Below are positions 33,601 through 45,700 of a stretch of DNA of 64,000 nt, piece by piece. The position numbers and the translations under genes were made by a program. The stretch spans positions 124,001-188,000 of the forward strand of contig OZ237739.1 of assembly GCA_965178125.1 (NCBI GenBank). Direction: 5' to 3'. The notes under the pieces were generated by a model that saw only the letters and a list, made by a program, of their open reading frames with translations, did not search any database and was not told where the DNA came from. This DNA comes from Bilabrum cf. latius (lineage: Eukaryota; Bigyra: Bicosoecida; Bigyra; Bicosoecida). Within the stretch, counting starts at the first letter, position 1; every line of letters begins with the position of its first letter.

Positions 33601-34537
33601 CTTTGCCCTGGGGAGTTTCCTCGACACGGGGGCGGCGACGGCGGCGGCGATGGCAGGGAGGCAGGCCGCGGCGGACCGCCGTCTTAGGGCAGAGACAGGT
33701 GCGTCAGGCAGCGGCAGCAGCAGCGGAAATCTGCTCGGCATGCTGTCAGGGGCTGGTGCTGGCGCCTCCGAGTCGGACCCACTGTCCGAGTCAGGCCCGG
33801 TCACCAACGCACACGGGCATTCCCAGGAGGCTGGGTGGGCGGGGCTGCTGCGGAGGAGGGCAAGGGGGAGGGCGGCCCGAGCTGCAAGGAGACGGGCGGC
33901 GGAGTGGGCGGTGTGGAGGGACGACCCGTCCGACCTGGCAGTGGCAGAGGCAGAGGCAGAGGCAGAGGCACCAACGGGCGGGAGCGGGAGCAGGAGCGGG
34001 AGGGGGTCCATGGTGCCGGTGGCCGGGCCTGCAGATGTGCCCGGCAGTGGAGTCGGGGTGGTGACTCGGCGCGGGGAAGCCGCATCTGACGCGGTGACCA
34101 AGGCAACCGGGGGCAGGAGGCAGGGGTCTGTGGGGAACACAGGGGGGTTAGAGGAGGAATCGGGCGGGGCAGCCAGGAGGTCTAGCAAGGGGGGTAGTGC
34201 GGGTGTGCGCTACCTGGGCTGTGGCAAGGGGAACGGGAAGGATTCGGACGATTCGGAGGAACCTTCGTCAGACTCGGACTCGCCTTTGTCGGGCAGCGGG
34301 GCGGGGTCAGACCCGGCCTTTGACGCGGCCCTGCGGTTCAGGAACGGGTTCCCTGGTCACTCGTCACTGCGGCCACACCTTGCTCGCGTGCGCTGGGAGT
34401 ATCACTGGCGCCGCCTGCTCCGGTCCATCCTGTTCGTGGGGGTGGAGGCTGTGGCATTCGCCGCCCCGGTTGTGGCTCACGTGGTGCTGTTGCTGCACGC
34501 GCCAGTGAGAGGTGACTTTGGCTTGCTTGATGAGTGA
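30671..34537 (+). CDS. Large unrecognised multi-pass membrane protein
   Basis: The frame is open from ATG 30671 to TGA 34535, about 1,288 residues, interrupted only by TAGs at 30689, 31346, 31484 and 31691. It begins MEAVLN(TAG)TEIVGQAREELLEAWW. Membrane segments are likely at MLLAATLLPMMLLLPMILAG, LLIGMSIAVSCLGMASVLL, YRPMMLIAFGCLLFVGLYE, LGAIAYVGLSTTALLLEA, HALAALTLLLFLLFCVLNAL and, near the C-terminus, SILFVGVEAVAFAAPVVAHV. Between the last two is a ~750-residue soluble region, partly Cys-rich and largely Gly/Ser/Ala/Glu low-complexity. The stretch 30900-31170 translates to an odd Cys/Trp/Arg-rich sequence and may hide an intron. The first part vaguely resembles tetraspan Frag1/DRAM-type proteins, but I would not assign it. 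It lies upstream of the dynein gene on the same strand. Confidence 0.55.
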
Positions 34538-34954
34538 ACGACGGGACACGCGGCAGATTTAAGCCTAGTCCACGCTCCAGCGCCTCTCCTGGACAGAGGG
34601 ATGGGTTATCGACCACTGGTCTGCTCGCCTGAGTGATCGAGGGCATTACGGGGCACCTTGAAGTCTTGGTATTGTCTTTTTCGGCGCACAAAGCGCTTGG
34701 GTTGCGGCTCCGAACGAATTTTGGTTACAACCGGCTGGTCATCTCGCTTTGGATTTCAACTCTGACGGCAACAGACCGCCAGATAGCGGTGCGGCTATCT
34801 ATAAAGTCTTTTTAGTATTAGAATCTTAGCTCCCCCCTCGTCTTTTCGTGGTAGGGTACCGAGAGCGAACTGGTTGGCGGTCGTCCGCGTACAGCATCGT
34901 GGTGCCATTTTCAAAGGATCGATCAGCACACTAACCACCTGACGGGTTCGTGCC
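34538..34954. other. Intergenic / dynein promoter and 5' UTR
   Basis: 417 bp, AT-richer than the genes, between the membrane-protein TGA and the dynein ATG. No repeat or other gene seen. Confidence 0.45.
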
Positions 34955-37900
34955 ATGGAAAGGTGAGACCATATAGTCGATATTTATGCAGCAGTTGAGT
35001 ACGACTTGCTGCCGCCCAGAGGAATGTAACTTTAGTATGTTATCCACGTGCAACACATTGCTGAACCATCCAATTGCAGGACATCGAAAGCTGCTCTGCA
35101 ATTTTTGGAGGCAGCTCTATCAGCGAGTATCTCTGATGAGTACCGTGGCCAGCTAGTGGATTCCCTAAAGTCTCCTTCGGCCTCTTCGGCAGCGAGCGAA
35201 TTCGAAGACGGCGAATCGTCAGTGCTGCTGGCAGAGGTCGAAACAGGATCCACAGGAGCCGCAGCAGTCCATTTATCGAATAAACTGTCACCAAGCCCGC
35301 ACGCAAGCGCATCAGTGGCGCTCATTAAGCTATCGGGAGGAGCCCTGGATCCCGCCCGCTCGGTCCCGTCCTAGGTGCTCGCACTCACCCTGCGATCCTC
35401 GGCAGAGGACGGCTCGAGGGCCGGCGACGAGGGCGATCAATCCGGTGGACGGGCGACCTTGGCGGACCCGGCTGCAGCAACTGGCCAGGACTAGGATGTC
35501 TCGGGGGCTGGAGGCCCCGCAGGGGGCGCGAACGGCGGCCCCCGACACGCTGGCGTGCTCCTGGGCCTGACGAGGCACGTGCTCGCCCCCCTCCTCAGGG
35601 CCCTGGGCCAGACGGGGGAGGGGGAGGGCGCGGGCCCCGACGGGGGGTCGGGGGAGAGGGATGCAGCGGCGGCAGGCAGGATCCACGCCGCGCGGCGCCG
35701 CCTTGCGGAACTCGAGAGCCTCCTGGCGATGTTCGCGGAAACGTCCGCGGTTCCGGAGGTCAGGCTGGCGGCGGATGGGGTGCCTGAGGTGGCTGCGGCC
35801 GCTGCGGAGTGCGCGCTGCAGGGCCGGCGGCTTCGGCTGGGTGACCTCGGCCTGGAGGAGCTGGCCAGCTCGAGCGGATCCGCGGGGGCTGGTGGTGCGA
35901 CCGAGCCGGAGTCGTCCGGAGGTGTGGCAGGGAGTTTCCTGGACCGGTGCGTGGCGGCCGTCTCCCAGTGGGGGAGGGAGAGCAGGAGACTCACCCGGTG
36001 GCCGCAGCTGAGGGCAGCGCGCGCAGCCACCGAGGCACAGGCCATGATCTCAGGGGAGGGAGTGGAGCCCGAGGCGGCGTCCGACGGGCGGCAGGCAGCC
36101 TCCGAGGTGGCCCAGTGGAGGCAGGCGGACGCCTCCCTGAAGCGGCTTGAGCAGCAGCTGGAGGGATACGCGGTTCACCTGACGCTCGAGTGCCTGCAGC
36201 GAGGCAAGCGCACAGTGGTGGCCGCGGGATTCATGGATACCACAGGGGCGCGGGGGGCCCGCCAGCGACTGGACCAGGTGATGACACTGGTGCGCGATGT
36301 GCCGGTGGACTCGATCGCCGTGGCCGACAGGCTGCCCGCGCTGAGGGGGGTGGTGGCGGACGCGCTTGCAGCCATCGGGCGCGTACCCGCCCCGCTGGTG
36401 GACATGCCGTTCCTGTCGGTGCTGCTGGCCCGCATGGCTGCAGACGTGCGGACGGGAGTGCTGCGGTGCCTGGCGCACATGCCACCGGCCCCTGAGTTCG
36501 CCGGGAAGCTCTCCGCCGAGGAAAAAGAGGCATCGTCCGACAGCGAGCTGGCGGGCCCCGCCCTCGCCGCCGCTGCCGCCCGCAGCCTCATGTTCGCGCC
36601 CGTCGAGGCCTCCTCTGCCGCCATGCAGGAGCTGCACGCTCTCACCACGGAGTGGTCCGCAGAGGTGCAGCGCATCCAGACCAACGTATCAGCCAAGCAG
36701 AGGCAGGGTGACGAGACCCAGGCAGCGGCCAAGCGGCTGATGCGGCAGGTTGTCGGTGCGCTGGATCCGCTGCGTGGTCGGTGCCAGGGCCTGGTGGAGG
36801 TGCGCACCTCCTTCGTGGCGCTGTGCGCGGTGCTGGGGGAGGCAGCTGCCAGCAAGAAGAACGCGGCAGCCGCAGGGGAGCAGTCCCAGTCCAAGGATTA
36901 GAACGGAAGCAAGAAGAGAGCGGCAGGCGGCGATACAGGTGACGGAGAGGACAACGAAGACGACGAGGAAGAGGAGGAGGAGAGCGGGCTGGTGGGCGAC
37001 CTGCGAAGGTCCTACGAGCGTGTGGCGAGGGCGAGCTGCCTGGAGCGGGGGCCCGCGGGAGACGCGCGCTGGGCGTCTGAGAAGCGAAGGTTCGCCGCGC
37101 AGCTAGAGAGGGCCGAGGGCGCGGCCGTGGCCTCCGCCCGCCGTGCCCTGGAGCACGCGGAGGAGGCCGGGCCCGCTGCCCTGCTGCGGGTGCTGAGGCA
37201 GTTTGCACCCCTCCTGGAGAGGCCGCGGGTGGAGGCGGCCGCGGCACCCATGCAGCGGAGGCTGCTCGCCGCGACGGCTGCCGAGATGCACGGGATCGCC
37301 GCCGCGGCCAAGTCGAGCTACTCCAAGGCGCCCGCGGCTTCCCTCGCTGCCCTCCGCGGCATCGCCCCCGGCGGGGCTGCGCAGAGCTGGGTCAACGTGC
37401 TGCGGCGCAGGCTGCAGACCTCGATCGCCCGCGCCCTGCTGATCGTGGGCGGGAAAGAGGACAGGCTGCGAGGCTCGGAGGAAGGCAGGGCCCTGGTGGA
37501 GGCCCAGGGGGAGGCGCAGCGCGCGCTGGATGAGGACAGGACGTACGAGCGCTGGCTCAGGAGCATGGCCACGGGGGATGCTCTGGCGGTGTCCTCGGAC
37601 GGTGCCGGCGGCTCGACTGTGGCCGGGCTGGTGCTGCCTTTGGTGGTGGTGGGGCAGGTGGGTTCCTCTCCCAACGGCCCCGTGGGGCTGCAGGTGTCCT
37701 TTGCTCGAGAGCTCGCCGCCCTGCAGCAGGAGGTGAGGGCATTCGTCTGGCTGGGGCAGGCAGTGAACGGTTTCCTGCGGCTGCAGGAGGACATTGTGGC
37801 CGAGGCGAGGCCGGCCGCTGCCACCATGTCTGCTGCACTCAGGGCCTATGCGCAGGCGACCGCCAGCGCGGGCGCGACAGAGCTGATGCTGGCGTCCACC

Positions 37901-39667
37901 CACAGAGCGGCCGTGCGGGGCCTCTTGGCACAGGCGGCCGGCGTGGACCTCCTCGGTTGCAACCGGTCCGCGTTCGGGGACGCCGGGGGTGCCTTCCGCA
38001 AGGCAACCAAGGGGCACGACTTTGCCCTCCTGGCCGCCTGCCTCGGCGCCACTGCCGCGCCCCTCCCCGGTGCAGGCGTGCCGCTGGCGGGGGCGTCTTC
38101 GTGGGGGCAGATCGCCGGCCTAGACGCGGCGCTGGCTGCGGTGCAGCGGGTTGCAGAGGGAGAGGGAGAGGGACAGGGAGGCGGCAGCGGGGCCGATTCG
38201 GAGGCCAGATCTGCCGCGGAGAGTGCCTTGCAGCAGGCCCTGGCGTCGTTGTCAACGAGCGAGTCACCACCCCGGCTTGTTCTCGCCGGCACCCCGCCGT
38301 CTGCAGAGCCCCCCACGTGGCAGGCGGTGTCCGAGGGTGCTTCTGACCTCCCAGCCGTGCTGGAGGGCGCGGTGCAGGCACTCAGGGGCAGGATCGGCAA
38401 GGCGGCCGCGCTGACGGCACGGTGCCGGGGCCTCGTGGCTGGCCTGTACGAGGACATCGCCTCGGTCGGGAAGCAGGGAGCCAGCGCGGGGCAGCTGAGG
38501 AATGCCCTGTCGCGGGCGGTGTCGCGGGCGGCCGGGCTGTTGGCCGGGGCGGCAGCCGACCAGCTCTGGAACTTGGGCCGCCTGGGACGCGTGCTGGCCC
38601 GTTGCATCGCCGCAGCGGCGGCGGCGGGGCTGCGCGAGCTTGCCGCGGCTGGTGCCGCCACTGTGGCTTCTGACACGGGCCGGTCTTCCGGCGCCGCGCC
38701 GCTAGGTTCCGCAATGGTTGCTGGGGCTCTCGACCCGATCAACCGGTTGATGGCGGCGGGGGCGGCAGATGCGTTGAGGAGTGCACATGCGGGCGCATGG
38801 GGAGCCGTCGGTGGCGGCGCAATGGGGGGAGAGCCGCTGTACGTGCAATAGCAGCAGCAGCAACAATAGCAGCACCGGCAAGGAGGCACAGAAGCGACCC
38901 AAGGGGGCCGGCTGGCCAGCGGTCGACTGCTGGTTCGACTCATGCCAGGGAATGCCGGCGAGGTGCAGTGCGAGCCGCCCCTCCCTGCAGTGCGAGCCGC
39001 GCTGCTGAGCGCCGCTGCCGACGCGGTGGAGGCCTGCCTGGACGTGGAGTCCGCTGCGACTGCGAGTAGCGTGCTGCCCCACGGGTCAGTGGGGGAGCGG
39101 AGTGGCACCGGGCCGGATGATATCGACTCTGAGTCGCTGCACGTGCGAGCCACGTACGGTTTCGACTGCGAGGCCGTGCTTCCCGGCCTGCTGCCGGATG
39201 CTAGGGGGGCACGCCTGGCCCACCGGGCCAGAGAGCCGAGCCTCCCAGCCATCGCCGCCGACGAGCGAAGGGGGGACGGCCTCGGCCCCAGCGCACTCGT
39301 CACACTTGCGGGACACCATGAGGTGGCACTTCGTGCGCGCCGACACGCCGCGGGCGGGGCGCTGGCAGCCCGGGCCGCAGTGCATCGGGCGGCCGCGTCT
39401 GGCGCGAGAGCCGCCGAGCGCGCGCTGGCCGAGTGGACCGAGATTGCGCGCGCCTCCTCGGTTGACCTGTCCGGCGTGGCTCGGAGGATAGAGGCGGAGC
39501 GGGTGCGGTCCCGCGCCTCTCCCGCGCAGCACCTGGGACTCTGGAGGGCGGTGCTCGGCGAGGCCCGCAAGGTCGTGGGCCGCACTGAGTCAGGTGGTGC
39601 GTCCTCCCGGCATGGGGGCGAGCTGGGAGCAGGCGGTGCGGGTTCAAGCCTAGGAGCAGGAGCAGGG

Positions 39668-39702
<35 letters not shown>

Positions 39703-42700
39703 GGCAGGGGCAGGCTCGGAGCGGCTGGTCTGCGGCCCCGTGGTTGTTGACTGGTCCACGGTGCGGGCCTGGTGCGTGAGCCGAACGAGGCGCACCCTCG
39801 GAGGCGTGTGCAGAGGTGCCTCCGAGGCAGGCACTGCTTCCGCGGAGTCTCTCCTCGCAGAGGCCTCGCAGTGGAGGGAGAAGCTGGAGAACGCCAGGCT
39901 GGTGGCCTCGGGGCACTCGTCCGACGCCATGGTGCAGGCCCGCAGCGTGGCGGAGGTGGCATCTGCTGGGGCGGCCCTCCCCGGCCTGCAGAGGGCGGCG
40001 AGAGCGCTCGCGGGTCTTCGGAAGGCGGTGGACGAGTGCGTCAGGGAACAACGGAGGGCGGACGCCGGGGCAGGGGCGGCCTTCGCGGCCGGGGCAGGGG
40101 CGGCGGAGAGCGTCACCACCGGCGGTGTTGGCCCGGCCTAGAGCGACCTGGACGATGGTGGTGCGTAGGGGTCGGCCGAGTCGCCGGTCGCGCGCGCCGC
40201 GGAAGCCCTGGCTGCGCCAGAGAGCGCCAGCCAGTCGCGTGTGTCGGATGCCCTGGACGTGCTGCAGCAGCTCGTGGACAGGAGGCAGAAAGAGGTCCGT
40301 GACAACAGCATGGCGCTTGTGGCAGCCGTGGATGCCGCCCGCCGAGAGGCCCTTGAATCCGCCGCGGGTCTCGCCGCCGAGTGGGCCCGGGCCAAGCCGC
40401 AGGTGGAGAGCGGGGCACCGGAGAGCTGCCTGGAGCAGGCCAAGGCCTGGACGGACCGCATCGCCGAGGCGCAGGAGACTCTGGTTTCGCTTCAGCGGGC
40501 GCACGGTATCCTGTCTTCCGGAGGTGCCAGCGGGCAGGGAGGGGCGGGGTCTGCCAGCGGTGGTGCCAGCGCTGCCATGGACAGCGCCGGAGACCCCTTG
40601 GCCGACGCGGCGGAGGACGCGCAGAGGCTGCTCGAGGCTTGGAGGGGCGTGATCGGCCCGTGGCAGGTGCTGCTCTCCTCCCTCTCCGCGTCGTTCGGGG
40701 ACTTTACACCGGAGAAGGCGGCGAACACCATGCAGTCGGTGAGGGAGGGTGCCAGGAGGGTGCCCCCGCAGCTCAGGTCCTCGCGGCCCCACCGAGATTT
40801 GATCGCTGCGGTGCGTGGGGTGGAGCAGGCGCTGTCGTTCGCCAGCACGGTGGCGCTGGCCCCTCTGCGGGAGAGGCACGAGGGCGAGGTGGCTGGACTG
40901 GTGGGGCGGGCGGTGGATCGGCTCAGGCGACTCGTGGCGGAGGACCGGGGCCAGCGGCACGATGGGGGCAAGGAAGAGGGGGACGATGCGCAGGGGCAGG
41001 CTGGCGCCGGGATCGGTCCTGCTGCCACTGCCATCGCTGTCTCGCTGTCCCCGGCCGATGGGGGGCAGGAGGCGGCCAATCCTGCCCTTCAGGGAGCCTC
41101 GGGTCCCGGCAGCCAGCAGGCGGCGAGCAGCCGGCGAAAATCGTCCATGCGGAACCGGAACCAGTCCGTGGGCAGCGGGGGCGCGACCGGCCCGCTGCTC
41201 GCAAGTGGAGTCGACGGCGAAGGGGCCAACGGTATGCCGCCCGCACTGGCGGCGCTCCGGCTGGCCGATGTGCTGGCGGCCGGCTTGAGCCCCGCAACCG
41301 TGAACGCGCTGCGGGGCGTGCTGGCTCGTGCCCGTGGCGAAGGTTCCCTGGAGCGGTTCCTTGATGAGGTTCGCTCGTCGTGGCACTCGATGCGACTGAC
41401 GCTGGTACCCTTCGGCTCGGAGGGAGAAGAGGCCATGCTGGCGCTCGAGGAGGCGGCTGAGCAGGAGCAGGGGCAGGGGCAGGGGGCGGCAGGGGATGTG
41501 CCAGGGGGCCAAGGCGAGGCAGGGGAATGGGAGGGGGAAGAGCCCGAGATCGCGATGGGCGGGGGCGCTGGGGCAGGGGACGACGACGGCCTCGCGCTGA
41601 TGGGCGCGGGCGGCCTAGACCTCGGAGGGGACGTGGACCCAGCATCGCACCCCGTGCTGCTGCTGCGGGACGTAGACGCTGTGGCCGAGCTGCTGCAGGA
41701 GCACTCGCAGGGCCTGTCTGCCATGAGCAACAGCCCTTTCTACGACACCTTCCGGGACGACGCGGACGGACTCAGCCGCATGCTGGACAGGGTCAGCGAT
41801 CTGGTGGAGGCGTGGGGGGAGGCGCAGCGGCTGTGGGTCTCCATGCAGGGGGTCTTTGGGACGGGTGCGGGGAGCGGCGGGGGCGGGGGCGCCGGTGGAG
41901 GCTTCGGGATGGGCGCCGGCCGAGGGGGCGGGCAGGGGGTGTCTGAAGTGGCCGCGGCGCTGCCCGAAGCGGCCTCCCGCTTCGAGCAGGTGGACGCCCT
42001 GTTCCGGAGACGCTCCGCTGAGGCCAGTACGGATAGGCGAGCCACGAGGATCGCGGGTCTGCGCGGGTTCCGGGCGGATCTGGGTCGCATCGCGGCCGAG
42101 TGCGGGGAGGTGCAGAGTGCTTTGGGTGGGTTTCTGGCGGAGCGCAGGGGAAAGTTCCCTCGGTTCTTTTTCGTGGGCGACGAGGATCTGCTTCAGATAG
42201 TCAGCGCGAGATCGGACCCCAGGGCCCTGCAGCGGCACGCGAACAAGCTGTTTGCAAGCGTGCAGTCGCTCCGGATCGAGGCTGTCCCCGGCGGCGTGGC
42301 ATCGATGATCGCCGCCTCGTCCTCGTCTTCGTCGTCGCAGGCAGCGGGCGGGGCCGCGCTCCTGCCTCCGCCGAGCCATGGAGGGGTTTTGCAGCCTCAG
42401 CCGGCGGCGGCATCTGCGCTTCGCGGCTCGCTGGCCGTGACGGCGGTGGTGTCTGCCGCCGGCGAGGAGCTCCCGCTCGTGCCTCCGTTGGTGCTTGTCG
42501 GCGCGCAGCAGGGGTCGGGCGGCGGCGGAGGCGGCGGTCAGGAGGCTTCCGTGCTGGACTGGGGCTCGGGCTGGCTGATGCCGCTGCCCGCTGCGATGCG
42601 GCTTGATGCGGACGGGCTGTCCAGGGCCGGTCGCGAGGCGCTCCGGAGGAGGCAGCACTCGTCACAGGGTGCGGCCGCTGCAGAGGGCGAAGTGACGGGC

Positions 42701-45700
42701 ACCACCATGGCTGCGGAGCACTGGCTCTCTGCCTTGGACGCTTCCATCGCGAGGTCGGCTTCGGCGCTGGCGGCTGCGGCGCTGCTGAGCGTGCCGTCAG
42801 GCGGGCTGGCCTGGGGCGCGGATCCCGCGGGGGCGGGAGGGCCGCGCATGGAGAGCGGTGAGGACGCCTCGGCGGCCGGTGAGGAGGTGACGAGTGCGCT
42901 GGTGGCCGCTCTGGTGGGCGAGGCGGGTGACGTGCTAAGGGCTGCATCAACGGCGGCGACTGCGGTCGCCTCCGTGGGGCGGGTCCTGTCACCCGTGGTG
43001 CCGCCTGCTCTGCAGGAACAGGCGGATGCCCAGGGGTAGGACGCGTCTGCCGCTGCCGCTGCACTCGTGGCTGAGCCCGCCGGCAGCGTATCGGAGTGGT
43101 GCGTGCGGACCCCCATGCAGGGCGCCTCTGCCGCCAACAGCCTGCTCTTCACCACGGTGGCAGAGCGGGCCCTGCGCACGGCGGGGGCGCGCGCCAGCGA
43201 GGGCAAGCGGCAGGAGGCGGCCCGCGCCCTGGCCAAACCGGCGGAGGAGGTGCGCGTGCGGCTGGCGGAGATGGCCAGCGGGATCAGGTCAGCTGGGGTC
43301 CTATCTGCGCAGGCCAAGGAAGCGGCGGACAGGCATCGCGCGGGCGTGGAGGCTAGCACCGCGGGCAGATCCAGGCGGGGGGGCGGGGCCGCGGGCGCGG
43401 GGGCGGCGGCGCGCGCCCTTGCCAGCAACACGGTGCAGAGCTGCCTGGGCGTAGACACGCGAGGCGCGCGCCGTCGGCTGCAGGGCCTGATCACCGACAC
43501 TGTGTTCCACCGCGATGTGGGCGACGCGGTGGCAGGCTTTACCGGGCTTGGGAGCGGGAGCGGCGGTGGGGAGACAGCCGGTGGTGCCGTGGCCCCGCTG
43601 GATTCGTTCGAGTGGCAGCAGCGCTTCCGGTTCTACTCCGGGGCACCGGGGCCCGACGCTTGGGCCGAGTCTGTGTACGGGGGTCCTGGCCCCTACGCCC
43701 CCGCTGGTTACGAGGTGCAGGCTCGCATGGGCCAGGCCGTGGCTCGGCATGGGTGGGAGTGGCAGCCGGGCGCGGACAGGCTGGTGATCACGCCGCTGAC
43801 AGAGAGGTGCTACTTCGCCCTGCTGCAGGCCCTGAAGCTGCGGCTTGGTGGCAGTCCTTTCGGGCCCGCGGGCACCGGCAAGACGGAGAGCGTCAAGGCG
43901 CTGGGGGCGTCCCTGGGCCGGATGGTGCTGGTGGTGAACTGCGACCAGAGCTTCGACGTGGGAGCCATCGCGAGGTCACTGAGCGGGATCGCAGCCGCGG
44001 ACGCGTGGGGCTGCTTCGACGAGTTCAACCGGCTCGACGCCAACACCCTCAGCGCGGTGTCGCAGCTCGTGGTGTCTCTGCAGTCCTCCCTCGCGGCGCG
44101 CAGGGACTCCGTCAGGCTGGTCCACGGCCAGGCCCCCGTGCGGCTCAGGCCCAACGTGGGTGTCTTCATCACGACCAACCCGGGGTACAAGGGCCGCAGG
44201 GAGCTGCCGGAGAACCTCAAGGTGCTCTTCCGGTCAGTGGCCATGGTGAAGCCCGACCAGCGCGCGATCGCAACGGTGCTGCTGTACTCCCACGGCTTCG
44301 AGACGGCCGAGCAACTGGCGGGCGGGGCGGTCCTGACGTTCCAGCTGTCCGCGGACTAGCTCACGAGGCAGCGGCACTACGACTGGTCCCTAAGGGCCCT
44401 CAAGCAGGTGCTGAGCGCCGCCGGCCGGCTGCTGCAGTCCACGAGGAGGATGGAGCAGGATGAGGCACAGAGCCCGGGGCAGGGCACACAAGGAGAGGAA
44501 GGCATCTCGGGGTCGGCTGCCACTGCTGCCGTGGAGGAGTCCGTGCTCGTGTCGGCCCTGACTGCCACCCTGCAGCCGACCCTCGTCGCGTCGGATCGCT
44601 CCCAGTTCGGCCGGCTGCTTTCCAGCGTGTTCCCCAGCGCAGACGCCAGTTTGACCAGGGACGCCAGGGTGGTGGAAGCGGCGCAGGCGTGGGCGCAGGA
44701 GCGTGGCCTCTTCGAGGGGGATGCGTGGCTGGACAAAGTGGCGCAGCTGGGGCGGGTGCTTCGGCAGCGGCACGGCGTCATGCTGCTGGGCTCGCCCGGG
44801 TCTGGCAAGAGCACGCTGCTGCAGGCGTTGCAGGCGGCTCGCGCGGCAGTGGCGCGTGAGGACCTGGAGATGCTGCAGTCCAAGGGCAAGAAGACCGAGA
44901 CTGTGGTGGTGTTCGCGGACGGCGTCAAGGCGGGCAGGGGCGGGGAGGGGAAGGAGCAGGACGAGAGCGAAGAAGGAGGCGCGGCCTCTGGGGCGGGGGC
45001 GAGCGAGGGCAAAGCGAGCGACTCGGACGGGGAGGGCGGGGCGGGCGCGAGCGCCGACGAGGAGAGCAAGGTGGAGAGCCGGCAGGGGCGGGGCAGCGCT
45101 GCGGCTGGGGCAGCTGTCGGCACCGGTAGCGGCAAGCAGGGTCGGCTAGTAGAGACGGCTCGCTTCGTCGGGGCCGAGATGCACGTGGTAGACCCGAGGG
45201 CCATGGCCAAGTCGGACTTTTTGGGGCGGCTGGACCCTGTGACGGGGGAGTGGAGGGACGGCGTGCTGCCCTCGCTCATGCGGAGGTTCGCGGAGGAGCG
45301 CGCGGACGGCGAGGCGCGCTTCTAGCAGGGGGCACGTAAGGCCAGGGCGGCGCTGTCGGGGCGCAAGAAGGGCAAGGGCAGGAAGCGAGGGGCCGGGACC
45401 GGCGGGGACGGCAGTGGCGACGATCTCCGTGACGCCCTTCGGCTCGCTCGCCTAGGCGCGCACGAGAAGGAGCACTGGGTGGTCATGGATGGACCCATCG
45501 ACCCAGAGTGGGCAGAGTCGCTCAACTCGCTGCTGGACGACAACCGCCTGCTCAGCCTGCCCAGCGGCGAGAGGCTGCAGCTGCCCGAGGGAGTGTCCCT
45601 CATCTTCGAGACGGACTCGCTGGAGAGCGCCACGCCTGCCACGGTCAGTCGCTGCGGGATGGTGTGGGTCAGCGAGGACTTTGTGCCACTGGCGCGGCGC

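Noticed and set aside
37846-40119. 757-codon minus-strand ORF opposite dynein
   Set aside because: Pro/Ala/Arg/Ser-rich antisense shadow of a GC-rich coding frame; the plus strand has the homology.
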